Source of the DNA: Prosthecobacter debontii
GTDB lineage: Bacteria; Verrucomicrobiota; Verrucomicrobiia; Chthoniobacterales; Chthoniobacteraceae
Direction of reading: 5' to 3'
Assembly: GCA_945861385.1 (NCBI GenBank)
Contig: CAMAUI010000032.1
Coordinates: forward strand, 1 to 40,372
Length of the DNA: 40,372 bases
A program made the position numbers and the translations under genes. The notes under the pieces were generated by a model. That model worked only from the letters and a program-made list of their open reading frames with translations. It made no database searches and was not told where the DNA came from. Positions 26,020 through 33,790 of this stretch are shown here, in pieces; positions within the stretch are counted from its first letter, which is position 1, and each line of letters starts with the position of its first letter.

Positions 26020-26201
26020 GGAGCGGCGACATTCCTGTCGCCGTCGGCAGAAAGCGCCGGAGGCGCTCACACCCTTGGCAAGGCGGCGGTGCGCCGTTCG
26101 GCGGCAAAAGCAACTCCCTGGTTTCGCACCGGCAGCCGCCTTGCCAAAGCATGTGCTCCTCCGGCGCAAATGGTGGTCGGCGACAGGAATGTCGCCGCTC
26201 C
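26020..26201. repeat. 182-bp nested palindromic element 2
   Basis: Perfect 24-bp outer arms (26020-26043 and 26178-26201; GGAGCGGCGACATTCCTGTC plus CGCCG without overlap) each contain the palindrome GGCGACA-TTCC-TGTCGCC in part. Inside lie an imperfect pair GCGCCGGAGG...CACA / TGTG...CCTCCGGCGC, then TTGGCAAGGCGGC and its complement GCCGCCTTGCCAA. The plan (paired arms that are themselves palindromic, with further nested stems) is the same as that of element 1, although the sequence differs. Confidence 0.8.
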
Positions 26202-26685
26202 TTGACCGCCGCGCCCTCCGCGTCCGCCGCGGTTTCCTCCCGTCATCGAACCGTCGCTACGTCCGATGGCCTCGGCGTGCTCCCGAAAAAATTGATCCGG
26301 GTGCCAAGGGAGAGGAGAAGGCCGCAGGCCCGGCGCGCTGGCCGTCGCGAACACGTTCCGGCTCCTCCGCATCACCATCATCACCGCCGTGAAATACGTC
26401 ACCAGCGTCTCCGACTACGAACGGCGCATCAATTCCGCGATCCGCATCCAGGCGGGCAGGATGCGGTGCCGGGCGGAGTTCCTTTTGACACGCGCCCTCC
26501 GGCGAACGGGCTGGAAGGAACCCGGTGTAAAATTTTTGAAAATTTTGCTTGCACTCGGGGGGGGGGGGAGGGCATTTTCGCCACGTTGCGTCCTCAGTCA
26601 GGTGTGAAACGGTGACGGGTTTCATCGGTGAATCTGATGTCTGCGCAGCACCAGCAATCAACCTCAGCAATCAACACATAAAATC
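26202..26685. other. 484-bp gene-poor stretch with a G12 tract before the LamG gene
   Basis: No convincing gene is found here on either strand; several open frames exist but have low-complexity or fragmentary translations. The AT-rich segment GTAAAATTTTTGAAAATTTT at about 26526-26545 is the likely promoter area for the downstream LamG gene. It is followed by TGCTTGCACTC and then by twelve consecutive G residues at 26557-26568. The leader from there to the ATG at 26686 is about 115 bases long, with no strong ribosome-binding site. Confidence 0.5.
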
Positions 26686-27621
26686 ATGAAACTCCTCACT
26701 CCAATCCTTCTCCTGACCTCCGGCAGTCTTGCCTTCGGAGTGGTCAGTACCTACACCCCTGACGCGAACACCCTCCACCTCTGGCACTTCGACGAGGAGC
26801 TGTTTACGCCGAATTTTACTTTAATCCGCCTTTACCCTGTGGACGTCGTGGACAGTAACTTTCGCCTGGACGACGGCTACTATGATGCCACCTACCAATC
26901 CGGAATCATGGGAGGCACGGGCTACACCGGGTTCGGCGGGGCCGGCCAACTCGACCATCCTGGTGGTAATGGTCTTAACGGCCACCACTACGAGTTCAGG
27001 CGGGGTAACAACGCTTTTGGGACTCCCCCGGGCGGTCTGGCCCCCAATACCAGTATTACTGCAACCGAACTTCTGGGCAGCCCCAGTGGTGCGTTCACCA
27101 TTGATGGAATGATCAAATGGAATGGCAGCGCCTCGGGGTATATATTCGAGACTGGCGACGACGGCGGAGTCACGACAAGGCTCGTTATGAATAATGCCGG
27201 CAGTGCCACTCCCACCTTTACGCTCAGATTGCCGAATGGGTCGACGCTCTTCACAACAACGTCGGGATTGATCCCCACCCTTACGACCACCGATTGGTAT
27301 CATTTTGCCGTGACCTTCGATGGGAACAACGCGGGCGGCTCGGACCTCGAATTCTATTGGACAAAGGTGGAGGAAACCGCGACTCAGGCCAATCTGGTGC
27401 AGACATTTAGTTCCACCGCCACTGGCGCTTACGCCGTTGGCGGCAGTTTCCAGGTTGGACACTGGGGTGGTCAAAATTTTGACGGGCAGGTTGACGAATT
27501 CCGCATCAGCAATGTCGCCCGTGGCTCCGGCGACTTTATCTTCGCCGTTCCCGAGCCGACCACGACCCTGTCCATTCTGCTGGGTGCCGCGGGTCTGCTC
27601 ATGCGCAGGCGCCGGGCGTAG
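26686..27621 (+). CDS. PEP-CTERM sorted LamG-like protein (first of tandem pair)
   Basis: The 311-aa protein has a signal peptide (LLTPILLLTSGSLAFG) and a LamG/concanavalin-like body starting DANTLHLWHFDE, with FTIDGMIKWNG, GYIFETGDDGG, DWYHFAVTFDGNN and FDGQVDEFRISNV. It ends with a complete PEP-CTERM signal: VPEPTT, a hydrophobic helix (LSILLGAAGLLM) and RRRR. PEP-CTERM proteins are processed by exosortase and displayed outside the outer membrane, often with exopolysaccharide. The body is about 90 percent identical over about 190 residues to the next gene's product, but the C-terminus differs. A strong intrinsic terminator follows. Confidence 0.88.
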   Translation: MKLLTPILLLTSGSLAFGVVSTYTPDANTLHLWHFDEELFTPNFTLIRLYPVDVVDSNFRLDDGYYDATYQSGIMGGTGYTGFGGAGQLDHPGGNGLNGHHYEFRRGNNAFGTPPGGLAPNTSITATELLGSPSGAFTIDGMIKWNGSASGYIFETGDDGGVTTRLVMNNAGSATPTFTLRLPNGSTLFTTTSGLIPTLTTTDWYHFAVTFDGNNAGGSDLEFYWTKVEETATQANLVQTFSSTATGAYAVGGSFQVGHWGGQNFDGQVDEFRISNVARGSGDFIFAVPEPTTTLSILLGAAGLLMRRRRA

Positions 27622-27642
27622 TCTCGCTGCGGTTTAATCACT

Positions 27643-27673
27643 AAACCCGGACACTTCGGTGTCCGGGTTTTTT
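27643..27673 (+). terminator. Rho-independent terminator after the first LamG gene
   Basis: A perfect 12-bp stem (AAACCCGGACAC / GTGTCCGGGTTT) with a TTCG tetraloop is followed directly by further T residues. It lies 21 bases after the stop codon, so the two LamG genes are transcribed separately unless read-through occurs. Confidence 0.92.
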
Positions 27674-27787
27674 GTATCTCGACAGAACAGCAGCAAGCAA
27701 AAATACTCCCGACACAGCGGCGCGGCAGCGTATGCAGCAAGTTTCAATCCGATCATCCAGGTAACTCCACCATTAACCCAGCTCATC

Positions 27788-29050
27788 ATGAACCGCCTTA
27801 TCCCCATCCTTCTCTTGACCTCCGCAGGCCTCGCCTCCGCTGCGGTCAACGGACCATACACTCCGGACGCGAACACCCTCCACCTCTGGCACTTCGACGA
27901 GGCGCTGGTTATGGTGGACGGCCCAGACCCGCATAATCATGCAGGCCGCCTTTACCCTGTGGACGCTCCCGGCGTCGTCGGACCCGCGTGGCGGTTGGAC
28001 GACGGCTACTTTGACCCCACCTACAAGGCGGGAATCATGGGAGGCACGGGCTACACCGGGTTCGGAGGGGCCGGCCAGCTCGACCATCAAGGTGGTAATG
28101 GTCTTAACGGCCACCACTTCGAGTTCAGGCGGGGTAACGACGCTTATGGGGTTCCCCCGGGCGGTCTGGCCCCCAAAACCAGTATTACTGCAACCGAACT
28201 TCTGGGTAGCACCAGCGGTGCGTTCACCATTGATGGAATGATCAAATGGAATGGCAGCAACTCGGGGTATATATTCGAGACTGGCGACGACGGCGGAATC
28301 ACGACAAGGCTCGTTATGAATGATGCCGGCAGTGCTAATCCCACCTTTACGCTCAGATTGCCGAATGGGCCGACGCTCTTCACAACAACGTCAGGATTGA
28401 TCCCCACCCTTACGACCACCGATTGGTATCATTTTGCCGTGACCTTCGATGGGAACAACGCGGGCGGCTCTCCTCTCAAGTTCTATTGGACGAAGGTGGA
28501 GGAAAGTGCGACTCAGGCCAATCTGGTGCAGACATTTAGTTCCACCGCCACTGGCGCTTACGCCGTTGGCGGCAGTTTCCAGGTTGGAAACTGGAACTCC
28601 AGTAATTTTGACGGGCTCGTTGACGAATTCCGCATCAGCAATGTGGTCCGTACGGAAAATCAATTTATCTTTAGCGCCACCGGCGGCTACTTCCCTTGGG
28701 CGGGCATCAACGTAGGCCACGATTTCCCCCATGTGGATACCAACAATGACGGCGTGCTCAATGGCGTGGCCTATTTCATGGACCAGCCTGGCCTGATCAC
28801 CCTCCCAGGTGTTGTGACCGCCATGAACGGCACCAAATCAGTGACCTGGCCCAATGCAGGCAAAATCCCCCACACCCAGTATAATGCAAACAGTGGCGAA
28901 TGGTTCGTCGTTGAAACCTCCATCGACCTCCAGTCGTGGGAGCCTGTTGCCAGCTTGGATGCCAATCTCAGCAACCAGTCAGGCTCGATCAGTTATACAC
29001 TTACGGGTTCCGCCCCCCTCTTCGTCCGCCTCAAGGTGATCATCCCCTGA
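27788..29050 (+). CDS. LamG-like secreted protein with a different C-terminal domain (second of tandem pair)
   Basis: The 420-aa product from ATG 27788 begins with a signal peptide (RLIPILLLTSAGLASA-A) that gives the start. Its LamG-like body nearly copies the upstream gene (shared GGTGYTGFGGAGQLDH, TSITATELLGS, TFTLRLPNG, LVQTFSSTATGAYAVGGSFQ). After about residue 300 the PEP-CTERM signal is replaced by a 120-residue tail: HVDTNNDGVLNGVAYFMDQP, ITLPGVVTAMNGTKSVTWPN, WFVVETSIDLQSWEPVASL and final FVRLKV. This tail is a common C-terminal module of verrucomicrobial secreted proteins. It is separated from its twin by a terminator and 114 bases, so it has its own leader and probably its own promoter. 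Confidence 0.87.
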   Translation: MNRLIPILLLTSAGLASAAVNGPYTPDANTLHLWHFDEALVMVDGPDPHNHAGRLYPVDAPGVVGPAWRLDDGYFDPTYKAGIMGGTGYTGFGGAGQLDHQGGNGLNGHHFEFRRGNDAYGVPPGGLAPKTSITATELLGSTSGAFTIDGMIKWNGSNSGYIFETGDDGGITTRLVMNDAGSANPTFTLRLPNGPTLFTTTSGLIPTLTTTDWYHFAVTFDGNNAGGSPLKFYWTKVEESATQANLVQTFSSTATGAYAVGGSFQVGNWNSSNFDGLVDEFRISNVVRTENQFIFSATGGYFPWAGINVGHDFPHVDTNNDGVLNGVAYFMDQPGLITLPGVVTAMNGTKSVTWPNAGKIPHTQYNANSGEWFVVETSIDLQSWEPVASLDANLSNQSGSISYTLTGSAPLFVRLKVIIP

Positions 29051-29103
29051 TGAGCTTACACAGCAACACCCGAGCCCCTAACTAATTAGAGACGAACGAC
29101 TCT

Positions 29104-29289
29104 TTTTTGCGTCTTCTGTGATCCTTGTGGCCAAGCTCCCTGGCATCGAAATCCAAATCACTGGCAGCTTCCAAAGCCAAACCGACGTGACACCCCTCAA
29201 ATCGCCAGTTTTGGCCACCTAGATCACAAAAAGCACAAATTGATGAGGGATTTCATTTTGTGTCTTCTGTGATCTTTGTGGCCAAACTC
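29104..29289. repeat. Cluster of three 35-bp dispersed repeats (two direct, one inverted)
   Basis: Copies at 29104-29138 and 29255-29289 read nearly alike around the core GTCTTCTGTGATC-TTGTGGCCAA, with about four differences. A more diverged copy lies inverted at 29209-29240 (TTGGCCACC...GATCACAAA), so the second and third form a hairpin spanning 29209-29289. The 321-base gap between the second LamG gene and the ThuA gene holds no coding sequence; these repeats and a hairpin are its only visible content. Confidence 0.75.
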
Positions 29290-29340
29290 ACAACCATCTA
29301 AAGTCGCATCTCCAAGATCTTCGGTTTCAAATCAAAACGC

Positions 29341-29361
29341 ATTGGCGAATTTCGCGCCAAT
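29341..29361 (-). terminator. Hairpin downstream of the ThuA gene
   Basis: ATTGGCG pairs with CGCCAAT around a 7-base loop, ten bases beyond the ThuA stop. Read on the minus strand it is followed by GCGTTTTGATTTG, a weak T-rich tail. It is a candidate terminator of the leftward cluster. Confidence 0.4.
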
Positions 29362-29371
29362 TCGTGACTCC

Positions 29372-30169
29372 TCAGCGTCCCGTCCCACGCCCCTGCAGCG
29401 CCGCGGTCTCTTCCGGAGTGCAGAATTCTTCGCTCTTCTCCCGCCGTCCGGCCCAGGCGATCCCGCGCAACAGCAGGGCGCGGTAGGCTGGGACGCTGAA
29501 GGTGGTCAGCCGCAGTCCCGGGATACTGGTGAAAGCGCGGTAGCCGTCCTTTTCCAGCGCCCAGACTTGCGGCACCGTTCTCGGCTTCGTGCCGGGCTCG
29601 CTTTTGGCCGGCAGGAACTCGGACTCCGCCAGCACCCTGGCTTCGGGCAGGACGTGCAGTCCGTCATAAACCTCGTCGTCGAGCGCGAAATCCGCCGCGC
29701 CCGCCGACACCGGATGCACCGCATCGCGGAAGCGCAGCATCAGCTTCGCATAGACCCAGCGCGTGCGGTTGTATTCCCAGGCGACGCCCGTGACCGTCTT
29801 CCACCAGTGCGGATCGTGACCGCACACGCCATCGAGCACGGTCACGAGACCGCCACCCCGGGCGAGAAATTTCCCGAGCGCCGCGCGCCGGCCGGCATCG
29901 AGATCGCCGCCATCCGCGGTGTAGATGAGCAGCACATCGGTGCGCGCCAGTTCCTCATCGCTGGGAAACTCCGCGCCACCCGCGCATTTCGCGCCGCGGG
30001 CGCTGAGGAGCTTTACCCAGTCGGCGAGAAACTGTGGATGCTCATGCAGACCGGGCGCGTGAGTTTTCTTGCCGGACTGAATGAACACCCGCAGCGGCTC
30101 CGCCGAACGGGCCACCGCGGTCACAAGCAAGGCGACGACGGCGATGAGCAGGAAAAGAAAAGTCTTCAT
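29372..30169 (-). CDS. Secreted ThuA-domain protein
   Basis: The 265-aa protein from ATG 30169 has a signal peptide (TFLFLLIAVVALLVTAVARSA); this start is preferred over the upstream in-frame one at 30202. Family motifs are RVFIQSGKKTHAPGLHEHPQ at the start, DVLLIYTADGGD, a glycine-rich LARGGGLVTVLDGVCGHD turn, FALDDEVYDGLH and RALLLRGIAWAGRR at the end. These belong to the ThuA-like class I amidotransferase fold, first linked to trehalose utilisation and frequent in PVC genomes, where it often accompanies Gfo/Idh enzymes and heme proteins. Its activity is unproven. It is the last gene of the leftward cluster, 225 bases after the sialidase gene. Confidence 0.85.
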   Translation of the reverse strand: MKTFLFLLIAVVALLVTAVARSAEPLRVFIQSGKKTHAPGLHEHPQFLADWVKLLSARGAKCAGGAEFPSDEELARTDVLLIYTADGGDLDAGRRAALGKFLARGGGLVTVLDGVCGHDPHWWKTVTGVAWEYNRTRWVYAKLMLRFRDAVHPVSAGAADFALDDEVYDGLHVLPEARVLAESEFLPAKSEPGTKPRTVPQVWALEKDGYRAFTSIPGLRLTTFSVPAYRALLLRGIAWAGRREKSEEFCTPEETAALQGRGTGR

Positions 30170-30394
30170 GTGTCGGATAGAGCACCACCGAAGCTTCCGC
30201 ACGACAATGAACAGTTACAGCCCGGACCTTGCGTTCGCGCCCGCCGCACCGGGGACGCTCAGAACGGGAAACGGCGTCGGGGGAGGGAGCGGAAGCAGCA
30301 CTATAATTTCGCTTCTGGCCGGGAATGTGGCAGCGGGTAGCGGCAGGGAATCATGGCTCGGACTGGCCTGCCCCCTGTCCCCCGACATGTCCCT

Positions 30395-31630
30395 CTATTT
30401 TTTACCGATCCAGTTGGGCAACTCACCGTCACCTGTCTCGTCGCCATTGAGCAGCCAGCTCAGGTTGAACCGGGCGATGGACCCGCCGCTGTAGCGGTGC
30501 TTCTCGCCGGCTTCCATGAAGGTGTAGATCCAACCCTCGCTCGGGGTGCCGGGGCGGCCCGCGGCGAGTGAGGAGTATGCGCTGGGGCCATCGAATACCC
30601 GCCGCTTGATCGGCCAGGTCCTGGCGCCGTCGAAGCTCGCCCAGACGGTGACGTGTTGCCGGTCCGCGTTTTCACTGTCGCAATTGCTGTAGAGCAGGAT
30701 GTCGCGATCCTTGATCGGCAGGCGCACAAGGCCCGCCATGCAGCCGGAACCCGGATCGATTTTTCCGCGAGCGCCGTCCGGCAAAATCTTCGAGATCGCA
30801 AGGTCCTTCCACGTGGCACCGCCGTCATGGCTCCAGGCATGCCAGCGCCGCGACTTGTCGTAGGTGCTGCCGGCCGGATCCCAGTGCCGCCGGGAATCGT
30901 AGTAGATCCGGCCGTCGGATAGCTCGGCGACGCAACCTTCGCCCGTCCCCATCGCAGGAAAAGGTTCACTGGTCAGCCAGGTCTTGCCGCCATCGTCGCT
31001 GTAGATGGCCGTGTTGAAGCTGACGGGGAAATTCTCCCGGCGGTCACCGGTCGGTCCGAAGTAACGCGCTGGCCGCAGGAGTCGCCCCTTGTGTTTTCCG
31101 CGCTGCAACTGGATGCCATGCTCCGCCATGTGCAGCGACGGCGCACGCCCTTGCGCGTCAGGTTTGATGACCGGCAACTCCTTCGTCCATGTCCTGCCAT
31201 CGTCGCGGCTGCGATACATCGCCTGCTCCGTCGGGGGTTTGGGCCAGATCATCTGCTCCACAAAGACGAGGATATCGCCGCTGGCCTCGTCCACGGTCGC
31301 CCCGCCGGCATTCCAGCCGGGGTTGGCGATGGTGATGGGCTCGCCCCAAGTCTTGCCGGCATCTTCACTGCGGCGGACTTGAACACCCTTGTCCCACCAT
31401 TCCTTTTTCCTCCCGTCATAGGCCCCGTGGACCACGATGACCGTGCCCCTGCCGGTCACCACCACATTGGGCAAACGACCGGCTTCGAACAGCGGCTGAA
31501 TCTCAAACTTTGCTTCACCGCGAAACGCGTTGATTGACCCTTCGACCGCTTTATCGGCAGCGAAAAGCGACGTCGCCAGAATGGCCGTGGCGAAAGAAAG
31601 GATGGGCACTGGATTCGGATGTTTCGTCAT
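30395..31630 (-). CDS. Secreted exo-alpha-sialidase / BNR-repeat glycosidase
   Basis: ATG 31630 is preferred over 31672 because it starts the signal peptide (PILSFATAILATSLFA). The 411-aa product has five Asp-boxes of the S-x-D-x-G-x-T-W type: RSEDAGKTWG, RSRDDGRTWT, SDDGGKTWL, SHDGGATWK and SFDGARTWP. Near the start, GRLPNVVVTGRGTVIVV occupies the place of the sialidase RIP region, with RLPN instead of the usual RIP. The six-bladed sialidase fold is therefore well supported, while true sialidase activity is not certain, since many BNR proteins of PVC bacteria act on other sugars. The gene lies downstream of the oxidoreductase gene with an aldolase and transporter in the same direction, fitting uptake and breakdown of released sugar acids. 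Confidence 0.85.
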   Translation of the reverse strand: MTKHPNPVPILSFATAILATSLFAADKAVEGSINAFRGEAKFEIQPLFEAGRLPNVVVTGRGTVIVVHGAYDGRKKEWWDKGVQVRRSEDAGKTWGEPITIANPGWNAGGATVDEASGDILVFVEQMIWPKPPTEQAMYRSRDDGRTWTKELPVIKPDAQGRAPSLHMAEHGIQLQRGKHKGRLLRPARYFGPTGDRRENFPVSFNTAIYSDDGGKTWLTSEPFPAMGTGEGCVAELSDGRIYYDSRRHWDPAGSTYDKSRRWHAWSHDGGATWKDLAISKILPDGARGKIDPGSGCMAGLVRLPIKDRDILLYSNCDSENADRQHVTVWASFDGARTWPIKRRVFDGPSAYSSLAAGRPGTPSEGWIYTFMEAGEKHRYSGGSIARFNLSWLLNGDETGDGELPNWIGKK

Positions 31631-31680
31631 ATTCGTCCTCCATGTTTTGCTTCTTCGGTGATTGCCGCGCAATCCCCGCG

Positions 31681-31729
31681 CGGCGGGGACGCCGCGGGAA
31701 CTACCGGCGACGGGGACGCCGCCGCTACG
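31681..31729. repeat. Two GC-rich direct repeats overlapping the stop of an oxidoreductase gene
   Basis: The copies CGGCGGGGACGCCGCGGGAA (from 31681) and CGGCGACGGGGACGCCGCCG (from 31705) share the core GGGGACGCCGC and continue with CTAC. Both can form small hairpins. The TAG stop of the minus-strand Gfo/Idh gene (31725-31727) lies inside the second copy. Confidence 0.55.
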
Positions 31730-32870
31730 ACGCTTCCGCCGGAGGGAACTCGCCGGGTTCTATCCACGTCCCGCGCTTTGCCGATTCGACGACGGCGTCG
31801 GTGAAAAGCTGCGCCTCCAACCCATCGTGGAGGTTGGGCACGTCCACATCCTCCTGCCGCGCGCCGCGCATGACTTCGCGCAGGGCGGGGATCACCCATT
31901 GTTTGAAGCGGTTGCCGATATCAAACCCGCCGGGCGGGACTTGGTGGATGACCTCGACGGAGTTGTCCGGCAGGCCGCGCGTCACTTTGCCGTGGAAGCG
32001 GTCCACGGTGATCGAGGCCTCGGTGCCGTGCAGTTCCAGTTCCGGCACGAGGCCGCGGCGGAGGTAGGGCGCGTGCGAGAGAACGAAGGAGCCGACTGCG
32101 CCGCGCGCGAACTCCCAGGCGATCGCCGCGTAGTCCGGCGTGCCGCCTTTGCGCGCCTCGGCTGTGAGGCCCGCGGAACCGCGGGCGAGCGCTTCAGTCA
32201 GGTTGACGTCGCCGATGTCGAAGCGCGCGGGAGTGATGGTGTCGGCGTGGGCGAGCACGCGCCGACATTCTTCGCCCAAAATCCAGCGCACGGTGTCGTA
32301 GGCGTGTGAACCGACATCGGCGATGGTGCCAGCGGAGGAGAGCTTCGGGTCGTCGCGCCAAGTGAGCGGCATCTGCGGGGGGCGCGGGTTGTGCCAGCGG
32401 TAGTTGACCACTTTGACCTCGCCGATTCCGCCGCTGCGCACGATCTCCCGCGCTTTGACAAAGGCCGGCGACCAGCGCGTCCAGAGCGGCACGAAATGCG
32501 CGAGGTTGCCGGCGGCTTGATAGGCATCGCGCATCTCCCTGGCCTCCGCGGCGTTCAGCCCGACGGGCTTCTCGCAGAACAAATGTTTGCCTGCCGCCGC
32601 CGCCGCCATCACCGCCTCGTGGTGCAGCGCGTCCGGGGTGCCAACGACCACGTAGTTCACGTCCGGATGCTCGACGACCGCGCGCCAGTCGGGCGTCGCC
32701 AATTCCGCGCCGTCCTCCGCCGCCGCAGCCGCAAGAAGATCCTGCCGCCGCGCGCAGAGCGCGACCATGCGCACGCCTTCGCAGGCGCGCATTTCGGCGC
32801 GGTAGGGCGCTCCGATGTAACCCGTGGCGCCGAGGACGCCGACTCTGATTTCTGGAAGTTCCTGGGGCAT
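31725..32870 (-). CDS. Gfo/Idh/MocA family oxidoreductase
   Basis: The 381-aa protein shows an N-terminal Rossmann motif (RVGVLGATGYIGAPYRAEM), the conserved FCEKPVGL motif and the C-terminal catalytic domain (WRDDPKLSSAGTIADVGSHAYDTVRWILG, with the expected Asp-x-x-x-His arrangement). These cytosolic NAD(P)-dependent enzymes oxidise or reduce sugars, inositols or sugar acids. Upstream lies a 107-base heptad-repeat segment that separates it from the aldolase gene, and no ribosome-binding site is visible before ATG 32870, where the upstream bases are part of the repeat region. It is probably still co-transcribed with the four upstream genes. The C-terminus ends inside a GC-rich repeat. Confidence 0.88.
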   Translation of the reverse strand: MPQELPEIRVGVLGATGYIGAPYRAEMRACEGVRMVALCARRQDLLAAAAAEDGAELATPDWRAVVEHPDVNYVVVGTPDALHHEAVMAAAAAGKHLFCEKPVGLNAAEAREMRDAYQAAGNLAHFVPLWTRWSPAFVKAREIVRSGGIGEVKVVNYRWHNPRPPQMPLTWRDDPKLSSAGTIADVGSHAYDTVRWILGEECRRVLAHADTITPARFDIGDVNLTEALARGSAGLTAEARKGGTPDYAAIAWEFARGAVGSFVLSHAPYLRRGLVPELELHGTEASITVDRFHGKVTRGLPDNSVEVIHQVPPGGFDIGNRFKQWVIPALREVMRGARQEDVDVPNLHDGLEAQLFTDAVVESAKRGTWIEPGEFPPAEAS

Positions 32871-32882
32871 CTATTTTGTCGA

Positions 32883-32975
32883 GATTCGAGATTCGAAGTT
32901 CGAAGTTCGAGGTTCGAGATTCGAAATTCGAGGTTCGATATTCAGACTTCGAACTTCGAACTTCGAACCTCGAAT
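32883..32975. repeat. Heptad (RRTTCGA) repeat array with inverted symmetry
   Basis: About 13 units of 7 bases (TTCGA at 32885, 32892, 32899, 32906, 32913, 32920, 32927 and 32934, then 32948, 32955 and 32962, plus degenerate units) fill the gap between two cluster genes. The left half reads GATTCGA/AGTTCGA and the right half is close to its reverse complement, so the array can fold into one long hairpin centred near 32941. Every frame through it is open, giving artefactual FEVRSSK-like peptides. Confidence 0.85.
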
Positions 32976-32977
32976 CT

Positions 32978-33790
32978 TCAAATCGAAACCTCCCCACCTT
33001 TCTGATCCCCAGCCTGATCGCCAACGCGCGCCCGGATGGCTGCGAGTTCGGCCTTCAGGTGGGTGCGGAAGAGGATGATGTCCGCTTTGTGGATGAGAAT
33101 GTTGGCACCCATGTTGAGGAGGCGCACGTGCTCGTCCTCGGTACACCAGAAGTGGATGCCGGCCCCGATGCCACGCGCGCGGGCTTTGCGGAAGATGGTC
33201 TCGACGGCCTTGAGGAAGTCCGGGTGCTGATACTGTTCGGCGACTCCGAGGCTACAGCTCAGGTCGTGCGGGCCGATGAGCACGGCGTCGATGCCTTCGA
33301 CGTCCAGCAACGCGTCGAGGCGCTCGATCGCGGGCACGCTTTCGATGTTGATGACCAGGCTGTTTCCACTCGTGTTCTTCGACACGTAAGCGGCGAACTC
33401 GGGAGCCAGCGGCTCGCCGGCGAGGGCGCGCTGCAATTTCTCTCCCTTGAGCGGGCGGAACTTCGAGGCGCCGACGAGCGCGCGCACTTGCTCCGGCGTC
33501 TCGATGTAGGGCGCGACGATCGCGGCCGCGCCGTCGTCGTAGGCGACGGTGACTTTGTAAGGATCGGGATCGGTGATGCGCACCAGCGGCGGCAGGCCGA
33601 GCGCGGCGTAGGTGCGGCACATCCAGCTCAGAGTCTCGCGCCCGATGGCGATGTGCTCGGTGTCGATGAAAACGAAATCGAGCCCGCAGTCGCCGATGAC
33701 CTTGGGCCAGAACGGCGATGGCGAAACGAGCAGGGTGCCGTAGAGGCGGCGGTCGCCCCGCAGGGCGGTTCTGAATTCTTGTGAGGTCAT
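32978..33790 (-). CDS. HpcH/HpaI family aldolase
   Basis: This 270-aa protein starts at ATG 33790, overlapping the preceding stop as ATGA. Class II pyruvate-aldolase motifs are present: FVFIDTEHIAIGRETL near the start, LVRITDPDPYKVTVAYDDGA, VAPYIETPEQVRALV, INIESVPAIERLD with the metal-binding Glu, and DAVLIGPHDLSCSLG with the metal-binding Asp. Such enzymes cleave 2-keto-3-deoxy sugar acids into pyruvate and an aldehyde. Together with two oxidoreductases and a transporter this suggests catabolism of a hexuronate or another sugar acid. The C-terminus (GDQAGDQKGGEVSI) runs almost to the heptad array. The metal and substrate are inferred from the family. Confidence 0.9.
   Translation of the reverse strand: MTSQEFRTALRGDRRLYGTLLVSPSPFWPKVIGDCGLDFVFIDTEHIAIGRETLSWMCRTYAALGLPPLVRITDPDPYKVTVAYDDGAAAIVAPYIETPEQVRALVGASKFRPLKGEKLQRALAGEPLAPEFAAYVSKNTSGNSLVINIESVPAIERLDALLDVEGIDAVLIGPHDLSCSLGVAEQYQHPDFLKAVETIFRKARARGIGAGIHFWCTEDEHVRLLNMGANILIHKADIILFRTHLKAELAAIRARVGDQAGDQKGGEVSI

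Noticed and set aside
25980-26670. Several overlapping frames between the esterase and LamG genes
   Set aside because: They run through the nested palindrome and contain no family motif or ribosome-binding site.
32883-32975. Heptad array considered as a CRISPR
   Set aside because: Units are 7 bases with no spacers, and no cas genes are present.
32194-33146. Frames with FEVRSSKFEVR-type peptides on both strands
   Set aside because: They are translations of the heptad TTCGA repeat array, open in every frame because of its period and sequence.
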